This document shows positions 9,158-17,288 of a stretch of DNA of 64,000 bases, piece after piece (the stretch's first letter is position 1; each line of letters opens with the position of its first letter). The stretch spans positions 1,321,322 to 1,385,321 of the forward strand of contig NZ_LT976854.1 of NCBI RefSeq assembly GCF_900249755.1. The letters are read 5' to 3'. The DNA comes from Cupriavidus taiwanensis. Lineage in GTDB: Bacteria; Pseudomonadota; Gammaproteobacteria; Burkholderiales; Burkholderiaceae. A program made the position numbers and the translations under genes. The notes below the pieces were generated by a model, which was not told where the DNA came from, did no database searches, and worked only from the letters and a program-made list of their open reading frames with translations.

Positions 9158-9589
9158 ATGAAACGCCTGTCTAGCTCCTTGTTGCTGTCTCTTGCCCTGC
9201 TTGCGCTGCCCGCTGCGGGCACTGCCGCGGCGGCAACCCCGCTGTGCGGCGCGGTGCAGGCGGCTGGCCTGTCGCTGCCGGACCGGCATGTCGCGGCCAA
9301 GCTGGCGGCGGAAGCGTCGCTGGACGGCGACGCAGGTTGCGGCAGCGCCGTGCGCGTGATGGCCGAGCCGGCCGGCGACGGCGCGCCATTGCAGCTGGGC
9401 GAGCCGGATGCGCCCCAGGACAGCACCGCTGACACCGCCTTGCCGCCCGCCGCTTCGAACGTGCTGCGCGAGCTTCCCGCCGAGGTGTTCGTGCACCGCG
9501 CGCATGTGGCGCCGATGGCCACGCCGGCGGCATTCACCGGCATCCTGCCGATGCTGCCCGTCTTGCGGCTGCTGCCCACGCACTGCTGA
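9158..9589 (+). CDS. Putative exported protein of unknown function
   Basis: 143 residues beginning with a Sec-type signal peptide (basic MKRLSSS, hydrophobic LLLSLALLALPAAG, AAA-AT cleavage region), so the mature protein is probably periplasmic. Three Cys (two in the mature N-terminal half, one at the penultimate-type C-terminal position THC) and two His near the middle. I do not recognise a family. It is divergent from the metal two-component genes, a common place for periplasmic metal-binding proteins, but the mature sequence is not His-rich. No good ribosome binding site precedes 9158; an in-frame ATG at 9089 overlaps a TAGAAT -10-like hexamer (9085-9090), which favours the later start. 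Confidence 0.55.
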   Translation: MKRLSSSLLLSLALLALPAAGTAAAATPLCGAVQAAGLSLPDRHVAAKLAAEASLDGDAGCGSAVRVMAEPAGDGAPLQLGEPDAPQDSTADTALPPAASNVLRELPAEVFVHRAHVAPMATPAAFTGILPMLPVLRLLPTHC

Positions 9590-9609
9590 GCGCGCGGCTC
9601 AGGCGGGAC

Positions 9610-9915
9610 TTAATCGACGCGGAAGAATTCGATCGACTGCCCGGCGTTGACCGCCCGCTGCAGCCAGTCAGGATACTCGCCCTGCCCGTCCCAGCTCTGC
9701 CCCAGGGCATTGCGGTACAGCGGACGCGCGCCCGCGGCCTTCGGCGCCGCGGCGGGGACCGCCGCTGGGGCAGGTTCGTCGGCGCCCGCGGACGAAACCG
9801 GAACGTAGTCGAAGCATCCGGCCTCGACGAGGTCGTCGAGGGTCAGGGCATGACGGTCCATTTGCTCGCGGATCCACGCCACCGCAGCGAGTTTGGCTGA
9901 ATCAGACTCGGACAT
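9610..9915 (-). CDS. H-NS-family nucleoid-associated protein
   Basis: 101 residues. The C-terminal part (about residues 65-100) contains YRNALGQSWDGQGEYPDWL, the H-NS-type DNA-binding loop region (the family form is GQTWSGRGRxPxWL), followed by INxGxS-like AVNAGQSIEFFRV. The N-terminal part has a short helical stretch IREQMDRHALTLDDLVEAG typical of Burkholderiales H-NS paralogues, then an Ala/Pro linker. It is shorter in the oligomerisation region than the main housekeeping copy, so it is probably an accessory paralogue that could silence or modulate nearby AT-rich genes. Confidence 0.78.
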   Translation of the reverse strand: MSESDSAKLAAVAWIREQMDRHALTLDDLVEAGCFDYVPVSSAGADEPAPAAVPAAAPKAAGARPLYRNALGQSWDGQGEYPDWLQRAVNAGQSIEFFRVD

Positions 9916-10166
9916 GACTCTTGTGAGAGGCCCGCTGCATTTCCGCGGGCAATGAAAAACCGGCGATGGAACCGCAGGCCGGTCGGACAGCCATGATTCT
10001 ACAGCCTTTGCCCGGCGGCAGCGTCTGCGGCGTGCATGCAGTGCCGGCTACGGCGCGCCGGATGACGCCAATGTCATGTTGCGGTCATGCTCGTGTGGGT
10101 GGGCGCCTCCTAGACTAGCCACACCGCCGCCCATCCCGGGCCGGCAACCTTACGGAGAAGCGATCC

Positions 10167-10442
10167 ATGCATGCACTCAGGCAAGTCTTTGTCGCCACCG
10201 CCCTTATTGCCGGCGTTGCCGGCGCCGCGCAAGCCGCGCCACGCAGCGTCGATCCGTTCAGCGATGGCGCGCACAGCGTGACCAGCTCGCGCAGCCCGTT
10301 CACCGACGGTGCCAACGCCGCCACCGGCACGCGCAGCAGCTTTACCGACGGCGCGCACACCGCAACCGGCGCGCGCAATCCGTTCGCCGATGGTGCCCAC
10401 AATCCCAACGGCCCGCGCGACAGCTTCAGCGACGGCGCCTGA
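10167..10442 (+). CDS. Small secreted protein built of a 14-residue FTDGA repeat
   Basis: 91 residues: a signal peptide (MHALRQVFVATALIAG, cleavage near AQA-AP) and then almost only repeats. The unit is about 14 residues, of the form [SND]-P/S-F-[ST]-D-G-A-[HN]-x3-[GS]-x-R, seen four and a half times (PFSDGAH, PFTDGAN, SFTDGAH, PFADGAH, SFSDGA). The gene has an AGGAG-like site (TACGGAGAAG) 8-9 bases before ATG. Each unit combines an aromatic residue, Asp-Gly and a basic residue. I do not recognise a characterised family; a periplasmic or surface role is inferred only from the signal peptide. Confidence 0.75.
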   Translation: MHALRQVFVATALIAGVAGAAQAAPRSVDPFSDGAHSVTSSRSPFTDGANAATGTRSSFTDGAHTATGARNPFADGAHNPNGPRDSFSDGA

Positions 10443-10508
10443 TGGTGCCGCGCCAGCGCGCCTGACTCAGCGCACCTGACTCAACGCGGCTGACCCGGCC
10501 CGCCTGAC

Positions 10509-11381
10509 TCAGCGCACCTCGCCGTAGATGCGGCGCGCATCGGCCGCATCCGCGATCGGCCGCCCCAGCGTCAGCCCGCCCTGCACCGCCTGCGCCACCA
10601 GCGCATGGTTGCCGGGCGCACGGCTGCCGTCGCGCAACAGCAGGTTGTTCTCGAAGCCCACCCGCACATGGCCGCCAAACGCGGCCGCCGCGGTGACGCA
10701 GGCATTTTCCTCGCGCCCGAACGCGCAGATGGCCCACGGCAGCGCATCGCCGCCCTCGGCCGCCTGCAGGAACGGCAGCAGGTCGTGCGGCGACGACACC
10801 TGTCCCGCCGAATAGCGTCCCAGCACATACAGCACCGACCACGCGCCCGGCGGCACCATGCCGCGCTCGCGCATGCGCTGCCAGCGCCGTACGTCGGCCG
10901 CGTCGTACAGGATCACCTGCGTCAGCACGCGTTCGCGCGCCAGCCAGGCGAAGAACGCCGCCAGCTCGCTGTCCGCGATCTCGGGAACCGCCACCTCGCG
11001 CAGGCCGACCGAGACCGCCTCGGGGCGCAGCGCGCGCACCATCGCCATCTGCTCGGCGGCCTGGTACACGCCGGCGGCCTCGCTGGTCACCTGCACCAGC
11101 AGCGCGTCGCCCACCGCCTGCCTGACCGCCGCCAGGGCGTCGCGGTAGGTCTGCACATCAAGCGAATGGCGGCCCTCGGCGTCGCGCACGTGCATGTGCA
11201 TCATGGCGGCGCCGGCATCGAGGCAGGCACGCGCTTCCGCCGCCAGCGCCGCGGCGGTCAGCGGCACCGCGGGATGGTCGCTGGCGCGCTTGTAGGCGCC
11301 GTTGGGCGCCACGGTGACGATCAGCGGCGAATCGGCCAGCGCCGCGCGCTGCGGGCCAGCCTGGGATGGGGTGGGGTTCAT
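10509..11381 (-). CDS. BKACE-family beta-keto acid cleavage enzyme (DUF849)
   Basis: 290 residues of the TIM-barrel, Zn-dependent beta-keto acid cleavage family, which condenses a beta-keto acid with acetyl-CoA to give acetoacetate plus a CoA-thioester. The Zn-binding HMHVRD motif is present (about residues 62-67), and GFENN near the C-terminus supplies the catalytic-site Glu. The start overlaps the stop of the upstream dehydrogenase gene by 4 bp. A beta-hydroxy acid dehydrogenase followed by a BKACE is the arrangement of carnitine degradation (CdhA/CdhC in Pseudomonas), so a 3-hydroxy acid such as carnitine is a plausible substrate, but other hydroxy acids are equally possible. Confidence 0.85.
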   Translation of the reverse strand: MNPTPSQAGPQRAALADSPLIVTVAPNGAYKRASDHPAVPLTAAALAAEARACLDAGAAMMHMHVRDAEGRHSLDVQTYRDALAAVRQAVGDALLVQVTSEAAGVYQAAEQMAMVRALRPEAVSVGLREVAVPEIADSELAAFFAWLARERVLTQVILYDAADVRRWQRMRERGMVPPGAWSVLYVLGRYSAGQVSSPHDLLPFLQAAEGGDALPWAICAFGREENACVTAAAAFGGHVRVGFENNLLLRDGSRAPGNHALVAQAVQGGLTLGRPIADAADARRIYGEVR

Positions 11382-12361
11382 GGTTCGATCTCGGGTAGTT
11401 CGGGGGCAATCAGCGCCAGGCCGGCGCGCAGCAGGTGGTCATAGCGCGCGCGCTCGGCGGCGATCGTGTCAGGCGTCCACGCATAGAAGCCTTCGCCGCG
11501 TTTCATGCCGTGGCGGCCGTCGGCGGCGCGCTCGGACAGGCAGCGCGCGGGATGGTCGTCGTTGCAGAAGGTCGGGTACATGGTGGCGCCGGCCGCGGCA
11601 TGCACGTCGATGCCGGCGTGGTCGCGCTGCAGCACCGGCCCCGCCGCCAGGAAGCGGAAGCCGAAGCCGAAGCGCACCGCCGCATCGACGTCCTCGGGCG
11701 AGGCAATGCCGCGGTCGATCAGGCTGAAGGCCTCGCGCGACAGCGCATGCTGGAGCCGGTTGGCGAGGAAGCCCGGCAGGTCCTTGCGCACCTTCACGGC
11801 CACCATGCCGCAGCGGCGCATGAAGGCAGCCAGCGCGTCGGCGCAGCTTTCTTCGCTGGCATCGCCCATCACCACCTCCACCAGCGGCACCAGGTGCGCC
11901 GGCATGAAGAAATGCAGGCCGAGCATGCGCGCACGCGTGGCGAGTCCTGCGCCGATCGCGCTGATCGGGAAGCTGGAGCTGTTGCTGGCCAGCACCGTGT
12001 CCGGGCGCGCGCGCGTCACCAGTTCGGCAAAGAGCGCCTGCTTCAGCGCCAGTTGCTCGGGAATGCATTCGATCACCAGGTCGACCGATGACCAGTCCAC
12101 GGCGTCGAGCGTCGCGGCCACTGTGAGCCGCTCCGCGCCGGCTTCGCGGCCGATCGCTGCGAGGTTGGCGCGCACGCGTGCTGGCAATCCGCCGGCGCGC
12201 CCGGCATCGGGTTCGACGACGGTGGTGCGGCACAGCGCACGGGTCAGCACCACGGCGACATCGGCGCCCATGGTGCCGCCGCCCACCACCACGGCATGGG
12301 CGGCGCCCGGCCGGCTCAGGATGGCGGGCGTGGAGGCTGGGCTGGGGCTGGCGTTCGGCAT
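11378..12361 (-). CDS. 3-hydroxyacyl-CoA dehydrogenase family protein, carnitine-dehydrogenase-like
   Basis: 327 residues; Rossmann motif VVVGGGTMGADVA near the N-terminus, then the SNSSS and HFFMPAHLVPLVEV segments of the 3-hydroxyacyl-CoA dehydrogenase / L-carnitine dehydrogenase family, and a C-terminal all-helical domain. It probably oxidises a 3-hydroxy acid to the keto acid cleaved by the BKACE encoded immediately downstream. I chose the ATG at 12361 because AGGAG lies 5-6 bases before it; upstream in-frame ATGs (for example 15 bases further) lack one. The operon is divergent from a LysR gene. Confidence 0.82.
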   Translation of the reverse strand: MPNASPSPASTPAILSRPGAAHAVVVGGGTMGADVAVVLTRALCRTTVVEPDAGRAGGLPARVRANLAAIGREAGAERLTVAATLDAVDWSSVDLVIECIPEQLALKQALFAELVTRARPDTVLASNSSSFPISAIGAGLATRARMLGLHFFMPAHLVPLVEVVMGDASEESCADALAAFMRRCGMVAVKVRKDLPGFLANRLQHALSREAFSLIDRGIASPEDVDAAVRFGFGFRFLAAGPVLQRDHAGIDVHAAAGATMYPTFCNDDHPARCLSERAADGRHGMKRGEGFYAWTPDTIAAERARYDHLLRAGLALIAPELPEIEP

Positions 12362-12495
12362 GGTTTCTCCTGGCATCGCGCCAGTGTAGAGAATCCGCTT
12401 TGATTGAAGAAGTCGAATCTCTGGATAAAATGATCGCCAAACCAGATCAATCGCCTTGACAGTCCGGCCACGCATGCGGCCGGACCGCTTCTGCC
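12362..12495. promoter_or_regulatory. Divergent promoter region between the dehydrogenase-BKACE operon and lysR
   Basis: 134 bp holding the only AT-rich stretch of the area (about 12393-12445). It includes a partial dyad, TTGAAGAAGTCGAA (12404-12417), of T-N11-A size, the usual LysR recognition form. This placement is standard for a LysR regulator acting on the divergent operon and itself. No confident -35/-10 pair was found. Confidence 0.45.
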
Positions 12496-13443
12496 ATGCA
12501 CATCAACCTGTCGATGCGCGACATCGAAACCACGCTGGTGCTGGGCCGCACGCTGAACTTCCGCCAGGCCGCCGGCCAGCTGCACCTGTCGCAATCCGCG
12601 CTGTCCACGCAGATCCTGCGCATCGAGGAAGCGCTGGGCGTGCGCCTGTTCGACCGCACCACCCGCACCGTGCGCCTGACCGCGGCGGGCCAGGTCTTCA
12701 TGCAGCAGGCCGCGCTGCTGCAGGCGGCGTTCCGCGGCGCCATCGACGCCGTGACCGGCATCGCCAGCGCCGAGCGCGGCCAGGTGGCGGTGGCCGCGCT
12801 GCCGTCGCTGGCGGCGCGGGTGCTGCCGCGCGTGCTGATGGCCTACCACCAGGCACGGCCCGAGGTGGCGCTGAAGGTGTTCGATACCCTGTCCGGGCCG
12901 GCTTTCGACCTGGTCCGCGCCGGCGATGTGGATTTCGCGCTGACCGCCGCCAACCCGCAGCAGGCCGACCTGCACTACGAGCCGTTGCTGTCGGACCGCT
13001 TCGTGCTGCTGATCCCGTCTGCGCACCCGCTGGCGCGCAGCCCCGGCCCGCTGCGCTGGGCCGATACCGCCGACGCGCCGCATGTGTCGATGACCCATCC
13101 CAGCAGCGTGCGCCAGTACGCGGAGTGGGCCTTCCTGCAGAACCGCATCCGCTTCCAGCCGGTGTTCGAGGCCGAACGCCTGGCCACCATCGCCGCCATG
13201 GTCGAATGCGGCTTCGGCGTGGCCGCGCTGCCGGAAATCGCGGCGGGCACCGTGCGCCAGCCCGGCATCGTCGAACGGCTGCTGACCGCGCCGGTCACCG
13301 AGCGCTCGATCGGCCTGGTCACCGCGCGCAACCGCAGCCTGTCGCCGGCGGCGGCCGAACTGGCCGCGGCCGTGCGCGCGCGGCTGGCGAGCCCGCCGCT
13401 GGTAACGCCGACGGCGGCGGCGGCACCGGAGGCCGGCGCATGA
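12496..13443 (+). CDS. LysR-family transcriptional regulator
   Basis: 315 residues: N-terminal winged helix-turn-helix (about residues 7-65, with NFRQAAGQLHLSQSALSTQI), then the periplasmic-binding-like effector domain (about 93-300). It is divergent from the hydroxy-acid dehydrogenase/BKACE operon and probably controls it in response to the substrate. The stop overlaps the ATG of the antiporter gene (ATGA), so the antiporter is cotranslated with this regulator. Its C-terminus is Ala/Pro-rich and likely disordered. Confidence 0.88.
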   Translation: MHINLSMRDIETTLVLGRTLNFRQAAGQLHLSQSALSTQILRIEEALGVRLFDRTTRTVRLTAAGQVFMQQAALLQAAFRGAIDAVTGIASAERGQVAVAALPSLAARVLPRVLMAYHQARPEVALKVFDTLSGPAFDLVRAGDVDFALTAANPQQADLHYEPLLSDRFVLLIPSAHPLARSPGPLRWADTADAPHVSMTHPSSVRQYAEWAFLQNRIRFQPVFEAERLATIAAMVECGFGVAALPEIAAGTVRQPGIVERLLTAPVTERSIGLVTARNRSLSPAAAELAAAVRARLASPPLVTPTAAAAPEAGA

Positions 13444-15734
13444 GCATCATCGTCGATATCCTGGTGCTGGCCGGCGCGCTGCTGGCCATCGTCGCCGTGG
13501 TGCAGGTGGCCGCGGCACGGCTGGTGCTGCCGGAATCCACGCTGCTGTCGGCCATCGGCATTGCCATCGGCGCGGGCTATGTCGCCATCGACGCGGCCCA
13601 CCCCGACTTTGCCTACCACTTCCTGCATCCGCTGATCGACCCGGCCCTGCCGCCCGAGGCCTACCTGTGGATCTTCCTGCCGCCGCTGCTGTTCCACGCC
13701 GCGCTGACCGCCGACGTGCGCAGCATGCTGCCGGACGCGGCGCCGATCCTGCTGCTGGCGGTGGTGGCCGTGGTGGTCGCCACCGGTGTGATCGGCGTGG
13801 CCACGGCGGCGGCCAGCGGCATGCCGCTGGCGGTGTGCCTGCTGCTGGGCGCGGTGGTCGCCACCACCGACCCGGCCGCGGTGATCGCGATCTTCCGCGA
13901 CGTGGGCGCGCCGGCGCGGCTGATCCGGCTGGTGGAGGGCGAAAGCCTGCTCAACGACGCCGCCGCGATCGCCATCGTCGGCGTGCTGGTGGCGATGCTG
14001 ACCGGCCATGGCGCGCAGGCGACGCTGGCGGCGGGCCTGCGCGAACTGGCGTGGGCCTTTGTCGGCGGGGTGCTGTGCGGCGCGCTGGCCGGCCGGCTGG
14101 TGTCGGACCTGCTGCCACGGCTGGCCGGCCTGGCCATGGCGGAAAGCGCGCTGACGCTGGCGCTGCCCTACCCGCTCTACCTGCTGGCCGAGCAGTTGCT
14201 GGGCGTGTCGGGCGTGGTCGCCGTGGTGTGCGCGGGCCTGATGGTCAGCGCGCTGGGGCCCACGCGGCTGGCGCCGGCCAACTGGCGCCACCTGCGCATG
14301 ATGTGGGAGCAGTTCGCCGGGATTGCCGGCGCGGTGGTGTTCCTGCTGGCCGCCGTGCGCGTGCCGTCGATGCTGGCAGGCGTGACCGGCCATCATGGCT
14401 GGCTGCTGCTGGCACTGGTGGTAGCGGCGCTGGCGGCGCGGCTGGCGACGCTGTTCGGGCTGCTGCCGCTGCTGTCGTGGCTGCGGCTGAGCGCGCCCAT
14501 CGACGGCGCCTTCAAGCTGGCCATCGCCTGGGGCGGGCTGCGCGGCGCGGTGACGCTGGTGCTGGCGCTGGGCATCGCCGAGAACAGCGACCTGCCCTAC
14601 GAAACGCGGCATTTTGTCGCCATCCTGGCGACCGGCTTCGTGCTGGTAAGCCTGCTGCTCAACGGCACCACGCTGCGCGCGCTGATCCACCGGCTCGGCC
14701 TGGACCAGCTTTCGCCGCAGGAGCGGGCGCTGCAGCTGCAGGCAATCCGCCTGTCCACCGAAGAAGTCGAGGCGATGCTGGCGCGCGTGGCCGATTCGTT
14801 CGACCTGCCCCCTGCCATCGCGCGCGACGCGGCGCAGCAATACCGGCGCGGCATCGAGCTGGGTTCGGCGGAATTCGATTTCGACACCGCGCTGTCCGAA
14901 CGCGACCGGCTCAGCATCGGCCTGGTCACGCTGGCCACGCGCGAGCGCGAGCTGATTCCCGAGTACGGCGACGGCGTGATCTCGGTGGCCAACCTCGACG
15001 CGATGATGCGCAACACCGCGCAGATGATCGACGCGGCGCGCGAGCAGGGGCGCATCGGCTACAACCGCGCGGCGCGGCATATCCTGGACTATCACCTGGG
15101 CTTCAAGGTGGCGCTGTTCCTGCACCGCCGGCTCGGCATCGACCGCCCGCTGGCGCGCGCGCTGGCCGACCGCTTCGAGCTGCTGATCTGCCGCCAGACC
15201 GTGCTGGACCGGCTGCGCCGCTACAACCGCTCGATGCTGACGCCGGTGTTCGGCGCGCGCATGGCGACGGTGCTCGACGGGGTGCTGGAAGACCGCTCGC
15301 AGGCGGCCGCGGCAGGCCTGGCCGACATGCGCGCGAGATTCGGCGACTATACCGAGGCGCTGGAGCGGCGCCTGCTGATGCTGTTCGCGCTGCGGCGGGG
15401 CAAGTTGTCGCTGGAAACGATGCGCGAAGAGGCGGTGATTTCGAAGGAAGCGTTCAACCAGATCGCCCAGGTGATCCAGCAGGCGTGGAACGCCAGCCTG
15501 GTACGCCCGCCCCTGCGCGGCGTGACGGAACAGGCGGGCGGGCCCGGCGCCGTGCCGGACCCGCAAGGAAAGGCGTCAGGAGGGGTCCTTGGTGCGGGTA
15601 CGCGAGACGGCCGCCATGATGCCGATACCGAGCACGATCAGGCAGGCAATGCCGATATAGACCGGCGCCAGCCCGGCCGTCGACAGGCCCCAGGCAATGC
15701 CGCCCACCAGGACCAGCAGGCCGATGAGATATAG
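13440..15734 (+). CDS. CPA1-family Na+/H+ antiporter
   Basis: 764 residues. About twelve membrane segments occupy residues 1-420, including the TDPAAVIAIFRD ion-binding segment (Asp-Pro followed by Ala-Ala) and ESLLNDAAAIAIV typical of NhaP/CPA1 antiporters, and GGLRGAVTLVLAL. A cytoplasmic helical tail of about 300 residues follows, as in NhaP/YjcE-like proteins. The start (ATGA) overlaps the lysR stop. The last ~53 codons, from about 15576, are antisense to a small membrane protein gene and are low-complexity (many Gln, Asp, His), so the tail may be an accident of stop loss; the ancestral stop was probably nearer 15575. Confidence 0.85.
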   Translation: MSIIVDILVLAGALLAIVAVVQVAAARLVLPESTLLSAIGIAIGAGYVAIDAAHPDFAYHFLHPLIDPALPPEAYLWIFLPPLLFHAALTADVRSMLPDAAPILLLAVVAVVVATGVIGVATAAASGMPLAVCLLLGAVVATTDPAAVIAIFRDVGAPARLIRLVEGESLLNDAAAIAIVGVLVAMLTGHGAQATLAAGLRELAWAFVGGVLCGALAGRLVSDLLPRLAGLAMAESALTLALPYPLYLLAEQLLGVSGVVAVVCAGLMVSALGPTRLAPANWRHLRMMWEQFAGIAGAVVFLLAAVRVPSMLAGVTGHHGWLLLALVVAALAARLATLFGLLPLLSWLRLSAPIDGAFKLAIAWGGLRGAVTLVLALGIAENSDLPYETRHFVAILATGFVLVSLLLNGTTLRALIHRLGLDQLSPQERALQLQAIRLSTEEVEAMLARVADSFDLPPAIARDAAQQYRRGIELGSAEFDFDTALSERDRLSIGLVTLATRERELIPEYGDGVISVANLDAMMRNTAQMIDAAREQGRIGYNRAARHILDYHLGFKVALFLHRRLGIDRPLARALADRFELLICRQTVLDRLRRYNRSMLTPVFGARMATVLDGVLEDRSQAAAAGLADMRARFGDYTEALERRLLMLFALRRGKLSLETMREEAVISKEAFNQIAQVIQQAWNASLVRPPLRGVTEQAGGPGAVPDPQGKASGGVLGAGTRDGRHDADTEHDQAGNADIDRRQPGRRQAPGNAAHQDQQADEI

Positions 15735-15746
15735 CGCGAATGACAT
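15576..15746 (-). CDS. Small two-segment membrane protein
   Basis: 56 residues, two hydrophobic segments (MSFALYLIGLLVLVGGIAWG and a later PVYIGIACLIVLGIGIMAAV) with a short basic cytoplasmic tail SRTRTKDPS. I take the ATG at 15746 because AAGGAG lies 8 bases before it; an ATG 24 bases upstream has no such site. The gene is antisense to the last ~53 codons of the convergent antiporter gene. Similar short proteins are common and uncharacterised in Cupriavidus-type genomes; no function is known. Confidence 0.75.
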   Translation of the reverse strand: MSFALYLIGLLVLVGGIAWGLSTAGLAPVYIGIACLIVLGIGIMAAVSRTRTKDPS

Positions 15747-15832
15747 GAGTCGGCTCCTTCGGAGGTGCAACCTGAGTTCAATGTAGGCAGCGTGCGCGCC
15801 CCGAGGGATAGGACAAGGGCGGATGCTGGCGT

Positions 15833-15852
15833 AGGCGGGTTCTGACCCGCCT
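15833..15852. other. Perfect hairpin (8-bp stem, 4-base loop)
   Basis: AGGCGGGT-TCTG-ACCCGCCT lies in the gap between the small membrane gene (minus) and the dehydrogenase (plus), so it sits in both leader regions. There is no T tract after either arm, so a terminator role is doubtful. It could instead be a regulator site. Confidence 0.5.
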
Positions 15853-16020
15853 GTGACTTGTCAGGACCTCCACACGCCGCGCTGGCTGTCATGCCCCGCC
15901 GCCGGCGGCTCTGTATCTGTCCGGGGCGCCACCCGGGCCGTATACTCCCCGGACCAGCGTCGCGGGACCCGCGCGGCGCTTCACCGATCCCGAACATCAA
16001 ACAAGCAACGGAGCAGCAGC

Positions 16021-16899
16021 ATGCGTGTCGCATTCCTCGGACTGGGCGTCATGGGTTTTCATATGGCCGGCCACCTCGCCGCCAAAGGCCACGAGGTCAC
16101 GGTCTATAACCGCACCGCCGCCAAGGCCCAGGCCTGGGTGGAACGGTTCGGCGGCAAGGCCGCCGCCACCCCCGCGCAGGCCGTGCGCGAGGCGCAGGTG
16201 GTCTGCTCCTGCGTCGGCAACGACGACGACCTGCGCGCGGTGCTGACCGGCCGCGACGGCGCCTTCTTCGGCGCGCCCAGCGGTTGCATCTTTGTCGACC
16301 ACACCACCGCCAGCGCCAACGTCGCGCGCGAGCTCTACGCCGCGGCCGGCGAACGCGGCCTGCACTTTGTCGACGCCCCGGTCTCCGGCGGCGAAGTGGG
16401 CGCGGAAAAAGGCATCCTGACCATCATGTGCGGCGGCGACGCCGAGGCCTTTGCGCGGGCCGAGCCGGTCATCGCGGCCTATGCGCGCGCCGTAACCCGC
16501 ATCGGCGAATCCGGCGCGGGGCAGCTGGCCAAGATGGTCAACCAGATCAGCATCGCCGGCCTGATCCAGGGCCTGTCCGAAGCGATCGCCTTCGGCGAGC
16601 GCGCGGGCCTGGACATGCCGCTGGTGCTCGACGTCATCAGCAAGGGCGCGGCCGGTTCCTGGCAGCTCGAGAACCGCGGCCCCACCATGCTCGACAACAA
16701 GTTCGACTTCGGCTTCGCGGTGGACTGGATGCGCAAGGACCTTGGCCTGTGCCTGGACGAAGCCCGCCGCAACGGCGCGGGCCTGCCGGTCACGGCGCTG
16801 GTGGACCAGTTCTATGCCGACCTGCAGCAGATGGGATGTGGCCGCGCGGACACCTCGTCGCTGATCAAGCGGCTGCGCCAGCACGGCGGCAAGGGCTGA
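16021..16899 (+). CDS. NAD(P)-dependent 3-hydroxyisobutyrate dehydrogenase family oxidoreductase
   Basis: 292 residues of the beta-hydroxyacid dehydrogenase family. N-terminal Rossmann GLGVMGFHMA, substrate-binding DAPVSGGEVGAEKG (118-131), and the catalytic Lys K171 in KMVNQ, the residue conserved in tartronate semialdehyde reductase and 3-hydroxyisobutyrate dehydrogenase. A GGAG site precedes the ATG by about 8 bases. It is monocistronic, with a small lipoprotein gene 150 bp downstream. Substrate is not settled; glyoxylate/succinate-semialdehyde reductases and hydroxyisobutyrate dehydrogenases share these motifs. Confidence 0.85.
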   Translation: MRVAFLGLGVMGFHMAGHLAAKGHEVTVYNRTAAKAQAWVERFGGKAAATPAQAVREAQVVCSCVGNDDDLRAVLTGRDGAFFGAPSGCIFVDHTTASANVARELYAAAGERGLHFVDAPVSGGEVGAEKGILTIMCGGDAEAFARAEPVIAAYARAVTRIGESGAGQLAKMVNQISIAGLIQGLSEAIAFGERAGLDMPLVLDVISKGAAGSWQLENRGPTMLDNKFDFGFAVDWMRKDLGLCLDEARRNGAGLPVTALVDQFYADLQQMGCGRADTSSLIKRLRQHGGKG

Positions 16900-17049
16900 G
16901 GCCACGGCCGCGCCACCCGGGCCGTCGTCCTATTCCTACAGGGCAATCGGCGCCGCACGGAAGGGCCGCGTCGCGTCACACGCCTACAGTGGACGCATGA
17001 GGGCCCTGCCCGCTGCTGTTGGCGCGCAGGCCCGGCACAGGAGAACATC

Positions 17050-17226
17050 ATGTGGAAACTCGCAGGCGCGCTTCTGATAGGCGCAAGCATGGCGCTGGCC
17101 GGCTGTACCGCGGCGGGCGCGGTGGCCGGCGGTGTCGCCGGGCATGAACTGACCGACGGCAGTGCCGCGGGCACCATCGGCGGCGCCGTGGTGGGTGGTG
17201 TGATCGGCCACGAGCTGGGCGACTGA
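17050..17226 (+). CDS. Small glycine-zipper lipoprotein
   Basis: 58 residues, too short for many gene finders. A lipoprotein signal (MWKLAGALLIGASMALAGC) with a clear lipobox LAGC and Thr/Ala after the Cys predicts an outer-membrane-facing lipoprotein. The mature part is a double glycine zipper: GAVAGGVAGHE and GTIGGAVVGGVIGHELGD, like the OsmB/SlyB zipper proteins. AGGAG lies 6 bases before ATG, and an intrinsic terminator follows 21 bases after the stop, which together make this a convincing independent gene, probably envelope-stress related by analogy. Confidence 0.85.
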   Translation: MWKLAGALLIGASMALAGCTAAGAVAGGVAGHELTDGSAAGTIGGAVVGGVIGHELGD

Positions 17227-17246
17227 CCGCCGAACCGCTGACGGGC

Positions 17247-17280
17247 AACCAGGCCGCTGCGTGCGGCCTGGTTCGTTTTC
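17247..17280 (+). terminator. Intrinsic terminator of the lipoprotein gene
   Basis: Perfect 11-bp stem AACCAGGCCGC / GCGGCCTGGTT (17247-17257 and 17263-17273), 5-base loop TGCGT, then CGTTTTC. It lies 21 bp after the lipoprotein stop and just before the convergent glycosyltransferase end, so it can serve both strands. Confidence 0.8.
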
Positions 17281-17288
17281 GCCTGGGT

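Noticed and set aside
12975-15566. 863-residue minus-strand frame antisense to the antiporter
   Set aside because: Shadow of the CPA1 gene; low-complexity composition.
17050-17226. Lipoprotein gene possibly a random frame
   Set aside because: Rejected as random: it has lipobox, glycine zippers, AGGAG and a following terminator, so it was kept as a gene.
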